A DNA stretch of 64,000 nt from Lineus longissimus (Eukaryota > Nemertea > Pilidiophora > Heteronemertea > Lineidae): contig NC_088321.1 of the NCBI RefSeq assembly GCF_910592395.1, positions 1,798,001 through 1,862,000 of the forward strand, read 5' to 3'. The notes beneath the pieces were generated by a model. The model saw only the letters and a program-made list of their open reading frames with translations. It was not told where the DNA came from and did no database searches. The translations under genes were made by a program, and so were the position numbers. Below, piece by piece: positions 57,874-64,000 of this stretch (its first letter is position 1; every line of letters begins with the position of its first letter).

Positions 57874-59328
57874 AAGATATCTTTTTCATTTTTTATTTCT
57901 TTCATATATATTTCTTTTTTCATTTTTTTATTTTTTTATATATTTCTTTTTTCATTTTTTATTTCTTTTATATATATTTTATTTCTTTTTCATTTTTCAT
58001 TTCTTTTATATATATTTCTTTTTAAATTTTTCATATCTTATTACATATCTTATTAAATTTTTCATATCTTATTTCATATCTTATTAAATTTTTCATATCT
58101 TACATGTATATATATTTCTTTTATCAATATTTTTTTAGATTTATAGGATTTATAGGAATAATCACCTCTACAATTACTAGCAAACAAAAGTCTTTCACTG
58201 TATGTGAACTCTTATATTGAATAAAAAAATATCCATAACTCAACTAATGGATACAATGGTTTGCTTCGACTTAATGAATCATTACAACCATAGGCAGGTC
58301 AAAGTGTTCTGCATCTTACCCTCAGGGATAAGGGGTACAACGGTTAGTCTACTCTACATAATTCAGCCCTAGAATTTGAAATTACTGCGCAAGACTGTTC
58401 TCTACATCTTAAGGAGAAAAACGAATCAATAATCAAAGGGTACAATAGTGTGTCTAGGTCTCATAATTGAGCCTTATCAATTAATAAAGCTCGAAAATGA
58501 TGTTCCGTCCACGACAATTTTCATCCAATCAAATCCACCCAGTCCTCCTCCTCCTCCTCATCATCATCAATATCATCATCATATTGCAGGTTTTATGACC
58601 AGGAGTGCCCCAGAAGCGATCACTCTCTCCGGACCCTGATAAAAAAGTGGGCCTACCACGCCTATGCATGAGGGCTTCCCACTCTCAAAAAAGGCATTTA
58701 AGGGATCAAGACATCCTTGCTGGCCTTAAGCAGTTGAGGCAAATATTGGCTTATTAAGACCATTATTTGGTAATTTATTCACTATTATTTGCCTCAAATG
58801 CCTGTGAATGGTGTCCCAAATATTCATAAAAATGGTTGCTTTCTCAACAAACGTTTTTTGATATAATGTATAAATGTATAAGTGATCTGTAGAAGGATGC
58901 CTGACAAACTTTTGAACAGTTTTTATTGAAACACCCAGTACACTTTCCAATTGGCACTGCCAGCTTAAAAATGCGAGATCCGCTTTAAAGCAATTAGTGT
59001 TGGCCAATCGGCAGGCGTAATTGTAGTCACGTGCTAGGCAACACTAAAAGCTTCAAAATGGTGGACAAATGTGAGAAATTTTCAATAAAGTGATTGTTTT
59101 GATTGAAAACAGGCTCTTTTGCGTGACTTTATCAGACAAATTAACATATTTCGTGATAGACATAACTGAGGTAGAAAGTGGCCAAGACTGAGTCCCAGTT
59201 AATGGCCGTATTAGTCGGGCTAGGAGGCTTTTTCGAGCCTGTTGAAAGGTGCACTTGCAAAATAATGCAGCTGTCAATCAAGTCTTAATTGACAACTATC
59301 AATTAGATTAGATTAGTTCCTCATCAGG
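57874..59328. other. Low-complexity and unassigned sequence upstream of the WDR gene
   Basis: 57885-58135 is a pyrimidine/AT tandem tract (ttttcattttttatttctt type). A CTC/ATC tract lies at 58540-58590. The remainder to 59328 probably includes the promoter of the WDR gene, but I see no TATA box that I can place. Confidence 0.45.
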
Positions 59329-62311
59329 ATGTCTACAGTCACCAGTCCAAGTCGCTCTGGATTTGATGGTGTTGCTAGCAGGTTAGTATTTTTATCGGCC
59401 TAACTACAGAATAGCCGGGACAGTAGTAGCTCTGTACATTATGTACACTCTGTCCCTCGGCTCTGTACATATTTATGTACACAATTCCTATCATTTAGCA
59501 CAGAGTGTCACGGCTATTCTGCAGTTGCTCCTTTTTATCATCCATTCATAAAAATTGATACGGCACAGATGTCACATATGGTTTTTTGACATACCAGTAC
59601 GGCAGTAGGCCTACCCTTCCTACTCTTTCTAATTCTGGTCTGACGTGCCGCTGGTATGGATAATGGAGTCCACTAAAATATACTCCTGTCCACTTGTGTT
59701 GGATCTTTTACTTGCCCTGCCCTGCCATTCTTCTTCTTCATCTTCTTCAGCGTTCGCTCAGCACTCGGAGGGGATTTTTCTCCAGGGAGTATTCCTCCTC
59801 CAAGGTGGCTTGAGCTCATCACGCCCTGCCATTGACACCCTGGTTTTTACTAGTCTCATCCAACAGACCCGAATCAATAGCGTCCCGCGAAGTTACTATT
59901 TATAGCTCACAAGGTCATTGTCACGTGACAGTCGGACATCGACACTTATTTCTACGCATTTGAGCTTATTTCAAAGTCAATTATCTTTGACCCTGCATTG
60001 TTTTTAGCATGAATGATACCATAGAGTCAGAGAGAGAAATATTCAGAACAATTATGTAGTATTTCCAACACTCGGACATGTGCCAGATTGAATCTAACTG
60101 CCCTAGTTAAAAAGCCTGAATCCCTTACGAAACCGCATGTTTGTCCGACATTGCCTGTAATTCAGCGATGGGGAAATAGAGGGCAGCAGCTGCAGTGACC
60201 TCATCTTTGCGGAATGCTATTAATTTCACACTATACCTCTAACATCTCAAACTTGTTTTAAAGCCCGGAATTTGTGTTCCCTTGAAAGCCATGCTGGTTC
60301 GAACATCCAGAAAAACAATCCTGGTTCCTCCCTGGGCTTGAACCCGGGCCCTATTGTGTGGTAGCCAGCAGTGTTGACCACTATAAGGCTCCTCCAACGT
60401 ATCTGATCCATCCTGATCCAATCTCTAGGCTATTCCTCATCATGTCCAAAATATGGTTTCATTTTCTTTCAGGAAAGCCAACCCATTGCCAGATGTAAAG
60501 CTTGAAAACCGTCTCAATATAAAAGATTTGGAGGCACTGCAAGATGCCTTTATGGTTAGTATAAAATATGCCTAATTGGTATAATGCCATTTGTTAAATA
60601 TTTGAAATTTGTAATTGGAATTAAAAAATTCCAATTGTGTGAATACATACTAAATATATATTTCAGCATTCTGGTTATAGACAGATATACAAATACTTTA
60701 CATACCAAGTTTCAGCAAATTTGTATACATAATAACTGCACCATGGCATTGTACATAACTGCATTTCTATTTTCTTGGTCCACCAGTTATCACGCACAGG
60801 GTACCCCTTTAAAGGAGCTTTAACTATACATTTAGTGGATTTACTCAGCTTAAGTTGGGTGAAAGGAACGTATAGTAGAACCTCTCTATTAAGGACACCC
60901 TTGGGACTGACAAGTGCTGTCCTTATTAGAGAGGTGTTCTGATTAGAGTGGTCAACTTGAAGGGAAACGTCCAATTTGGGACCAAATCTAGTGTCCTTAA
61001 TAGAGAGGTTGTCCTGAATAGTGAGGTTGTCCTGAATAGAGAGGTTGTCCTGAATAGAGAGGTTGTCCTGAAAAGAGAGGTTCTCCTGAATAGAGAAGTT
61101 GTCCTGAATAGAGAGGATGTCCTTAATAGAGAGGTTGTCCTGAATAGAGAAGTTGTCCTGAATAGAGAGGTTGTCCTTAATAGTGAGGTGACCTCTAAGG
61201 GAGGTTCCACTGTAATACATCTCATTTTTGTTTCAGGCTGATGGCGATGGTTACGACAACAAATTGAGTCTAACGCGGGATCAGTTCACTGAAGCGCTGA
61301 CGGTTATTTTGAATAAAGGATCACGAGAAGAGGTGAGGGTCGTTGCCATGGTTATGGCCTGTTGCCATGTCAACTGTATAACATCATACGCACTTCTGTT
61401 TTCCTAGACCACGAGTAATTACAAAAAGCATACCCCTTAAAAGTGGGAAAAGTCAACATTAGTTTGAAGCTCTCTGATCAAACCTTTCTATCTTCTCAGT
61501 ATGGAGAGCTCTTCGACAAAGTTGACGTCACACGTGAGGGGTCCGTGGATTGGGACAAGTTCGCCTCCCACATGTTGCTAGATTTCTACGAGAGAGACGA
61601 TAAGGTGAAATCGACACAGGTACCGGCGTGGAAGGATCTCAAGTTGTTACCAAGGTAACTGTTTTCTTCTTTTTTTGTTTTTTTCGATTTGTGCATGCAA
61701 CTTGGGTTTGGCATCAATTTGGGTTGATAGAGTATAACCTCTCTATTAAAGACACCCTTGGGAGTGACCTTGACCGTCCTTTATAGAGAGGTGTCCTGAT
61801 TAGAGAGGTCAAATTGAATGGAAACAACCATTTGAGACCAAAACTAGTGTAAAAAGAGGGTGTCCTTTATAGAGAGGTGTCCTGATTATAGAGGTCAATT
61901 TGAATGGAAATGACATGTTTGGGACCAAAACCAGTGCCCTTATTAGAGAGGTGTCCGCTAAGAGAGGTTCTACTGTATCTCTATGTTTAAGGGGTCACGA
62001 GCTACACGGGCGGAGTTTCCTGCTATCAAATGCAAGATACCACATTGAAGAATTCTGGTTTTAAGTCGCATTCAAAGGAGGTCAGAATAGATTTAAATGT
62101 CACAAGTGTCTATCGTCTGTTGGTCTGGAGCTCATGTAGGGTGCTGTTGCCATTATGGGTCTAGCGTATTTAGCCATCAATCCACTGTTACCGATTGTTT
62201 AAAAACTGTTAAAATATTTGATAAATCTTGTTTAATTTCAGCCCACATAAAGAGATCATACAGCGTGTCACGTATCTCAAGAACACCAACAGATATGTGG
62301 CAATTAGCAAG
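59329..62311 (+). CDS. EF-hand and WD-repeat protein of WDR49/WDR64 type (5' exons only)
   Basis: Five exons with matching phases: 59329-59381, 60473-60554, 61237-61332, 61500-61654, 62242-62311. They encode 152 residues and the gene continues beyond the window. The protein starts MSTVTSPSRSGFDGVASR and continues NIKDLEALQDAFMADGDG. A degenerate EF-hand pair follows (KLSLTRDQFTEAL, then DVTREGSVDWDKF), next SHMLLDFYERDD, and then PHKEIIQRVTYLKNTNRYVA, which resembles the first WD-like strand. This arrangement is typical of WDR49, WDR64, EFCAB8 and insect WDY, linked to cilia or sperm. Loop position 12 of the second EF-hand is Lys rather than Glu, so calcium binding is doubtful. WD repeats would lie downstream. 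Exon 5 is followed by a tandem array of its own end. Confidence 0.75.
59401..59528. repeat. Foldback MITE with CTRCAGAATAGCCG ends, WDR intron 1
   Basis: actacagaatagccgggaca at the left is inverted at the right (tgtcacggctattctgcagt). The centre has paired ctctgtacat and atgtacac motifs. Confidence 0.75.
59727..59840 (-). mobile_element. tRNA-SINE 3' fragment
   Basis: Reverse complement of the SINE tail: (TTC)n, then 'agcgttcgctcagcactcgg' and 'tattcctcctccaaggtgg'. Confidence 0.75.
60245..60392 (-). mobile_element. tRNA-derived SINE, 5' portion
   Basis: On the minus strand: GGAGCCTTATAGTGGTC (A box), GGGCCCGGGTTCAAGCCC (B box), then the body with GGCTTTCAAGGGAAC as in the full copy at 63133. 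Inserted in WDR intron 1, 80 bp before exon 2. Confidence 0.8.
60871..61214. mobile_element. R1 MITE with 18-bp internal expansion, WDR intron 2
   Basis: Left tatagtagaacctctc, right gggaggttccactgta. Inside, gttgtcctgaatagagag is repeated about ten times. Ends 22 bp before exon 3. Confidence 0.9.
61726..61977. mobile_element. R1 MITE in WDR intron 4
   Basis: Left end decayed (agtataacctctc), right end gagaggttctactgta intact. Two modules. Confidence 0.8.
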
Positions 62312-62821
62312 GTATGTAACAGACAGATATGTGGCAATTAGCAAGGTATGTATCTCAAGAACACCAACAGATATGTGGCAATTAGCAAGGTATGTAACAG
62401 ACAGATATGTGGCAATTAGCTAGGTATGTAACAGACAGATATGTGGCAATTAGCAGGGTATGTAACAGACAGATATGTGGCAATTAGCAAGGTATGTAAC
62501 AGACAGATATGTGGCAATTAGCAAGGTATGTAACAGACAGATATGTGGCAATTAGCTAGGTATGTAACAGACAGATATGTGGCAATTAGCAAGGTATGTA
62601 ACAGACAGATATGTGGCAATTAGCAAGGTATGTATCTCAAGAACACCAACAGATATGTGGCAATTAGCAAGGTATGTAACACAGACAGATATGTGGCAAT
62701 TAGCAAGGTATGTATCTCAAGAACACAAACAGATATGTGGCAATTAGTAAGGTTTGCAACACAGACAGATATGTGGCAATTAGCAAGGTATGTAACAGAC
62801 AGATATGTGGCAATTAGCAAA
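62273..62821 (+). repeat. Array of 15 copies of WDR exon 5 end plus splice donor
   Basis: The sequence agatatgtggcaattag occurs 15 times in two unit types: a 44-bp unit carrying 'atctcaagaacaccaac' and a ~34-bp unit carrying taacagac. Nearly every copy is followed by AAG|GTATGT or a close variant, i.e. the exon 5 donor. The first copy is the exon itself. The array stops by fusing to satellite sequence at 62822. Confidence 0.95.
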
Positions 62822-62824
62822 ACA

Positions 62825-63132
62825 GTCGGGGTCTTTTTTGGAAATACATCAAAATATCATGAACGACTGGGGATTTTGAGCTGAAATTTGCAAGATATAT
62901 TTGTGTTACTATCAGGAAGTTGTAAATAAAATATTGTTGAGATTCAATCAATTTGAAATTACTTGTAATTTTCCCTCTACCAGCTGGAATATCCAGAGTG
63001 ACACTAGGGTCTTCAGGTTTGGAAATACATCAAAATATCATGAACGACTTGGGATTTTGAGCAGGAATTTGCAGGATATATTTGTGTTACTGTCAGAAAG
63101 TTGTACACAAAACTTTGTTGAGATTCAATCAA
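62825..63132 (-). repeat. 188-bp satellite, minus orientation, before the SINE
   Basis: About 1.6 units, interrupted by the SINE within gttgagattcaatcaa. Confidence 0.9.
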
Positions 63133-63527
63133 GGAGCCTCATGGCCTAGTGGTTAACATTGCTGGCTACCACGCAATAGGGCCCGGGTTCGATCCCGGGG
63201 AGAACCCATGATCGTATGTCTGGATGAACCGGCGTGGCTTTCAAGGAACTAAAATTCCTGGCTCTTCACATTCCTCGAATGAGACTCAAAACCGAGGTTC
63301 CTTGTACCTGGTGTCTATGCCAGGGCAAGCTAAGGCCCCACCAAGTGAGAAACATGAGTAGCTGGCGTGGACTCTCTCGCCAAAGTCGGACCACTCGGCC
63401 AGTAAACCCAATTGGCACCTAACCGTAGTGGCATGCAGGATACGCTCATCCCGCCTTGGAGGAGGATTACTCCTAGGAGAATGACCCCTCCAAGTGCAGA
63501 GCGAATGCTGAAGAAGAAGAAGAAGAA
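63133..63527 (+). mobile_element. Full-length tRNA-derived SINE with target-site duplication
   Basis: 395 bp. Head GGAGCCTCATGGCCTAGTGG with the A box, then GGGTTCGATCCC (B box), a ~300-bp body and a (GAA)n tail. Flanked by GTTGAGATTCAATCAA (63117-63132) and GTTGATATTAAATCAA (63528-63543), a 16-bp duplication with two differences. Founder-like reference for the fragments at 34368, 52871, 59727 and 60245. Confidence 0.93.
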
Positions 63528-64000
63528 GTTGATATTAAATCAATTTGAAATTACTTGTAATTTTCCCTCTGCCAGCTGGAATATCCATATTGACGCTAGG
63601 GTCATTTTTTAAATACTATCATCAACAACTTAGGATTTTGAGCTGAACTTTGCAGGATATATTTGTGTTACTGTCAGGAAGTTGAAAACAAAATTTTGTT
63701 GAGATTCAATCAATTTGAAATTACTTGTAATTTTCCCTCTGCCAGCTGGAATATCCATAGTGACTTTAGTGTCTTCAGGTTTTGAAATACATCAAAATAT
63801 CATGAACGACTCGGGATTTTGAGCTGAACTTTGCAGGACATATTTGTATTACTATCAGGAAGTTGTACACAAAATTTTGTTGAGATTCAATCAATTTGAA
63901 ATTTTCCCTCTGCCAGCTGGAATATCCAGAGTGACGCTAGGGTCTTCAGGTTTAGAAATACATCAAAATATCATAAACGACTTGGAATTTTGAGCTGAAA
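63528..64000 (-). repeat. 188-bp satellite, minus orientation, after the SINE
   Basis: About 2.5 units, running off the window end. Confidence 0.9.

Noticed and set aside
59645-59905. 86-codon plus-strand frame with Ser-rich run
   Set aside because: Translation across an antisense SINE tail (TTC)n.
60675-61241. Frames of 97-181 codons repeating SIQDNL, RTTSLF or NREVVL
   Set aside because: All come from the 18-bp internal expansion of an R1 MITE.

Overview
This is a window of nuclear genomic DNA from an animal, almost certainly a marine invertebrate. The evidence is intron-rich protein genes with canonical GT-AG junctions, a eukaryotic tRNA-Asn with internal promoter boxes, tRNA-derived SINEs, LINE 3' ends, and a very dense load of short inverted-repeat elements and satellites. 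The frequent motif AGGCCTA and the repeat style would fit an echinoderm or another marine deuterostome, but the sequence alone does not fix the phylum.

The left 30 kb (1-30,700) is gene-poor. It holds minisatellites (1.7, 12.4, 26.7, 29.9 kb), a 188-bp satellite that forms a large inverted repeat around 17.07 kb, several foldback elements (9.0, 22.4-23.3, 28.3 kb), MITE families with recognisable terminal inverted repeats, and tRNA-like SINE heads. The only gene-like material is a pair of well-spliced small exons at 8.1-8.4 kb and exon-like segments at 19.3-20.1 kb, neither of which I recognise.

The right half carries four protein genes and a tRNA, whose exon structures can be followed base by base. 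RNF111/Arkadia (minus, start 42,805 to stop 30,849, 11 coding exons, 1267 codons) is a RING-H2 ubiquitin ligase with SUMO-interacting motifs. ALG13 (plus, 43,824-46,513, 4 exons, 169 codons) is the catalytic subunit of the UDP-GlcNAc transferase of N-glycan assembly, and lies head to head with RNF111. MTFMT (minus, 57,562-49,618, 10 exons, 453 codons) is the mitochondrial methionyl-tRNA formyltransferase, and its 3' end faces that of ALG13. A tRNA-Asn(GTT) lies 240 bp beyond the MTFMT start, followed by the 5' exons of an EF-hand/WD-repeat gene of the WDR49/WDR64 type (plus, from 59,329) that runs out of the window. These are housekeeping or signalling genes that do not form a pathway together.

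The most unusual signal is shared by three unrelated genes. RNF111 exon 1, MTFMT exon 7 and WDR exon 5 are each followed by a tandem array whose repeat unit spans or abuts the 5' splice site, so the exon end and donor are copied 3 to 15 times into the intron. In MTFMT at least one copy is a frame-compatible 68-nt version of the exon. A further fragment, the MTFMT exon 6 end with its donor, sits in an ALG13 intron directly beside the same MITE. All splice structures here are read by eye and not backed by transcripts.
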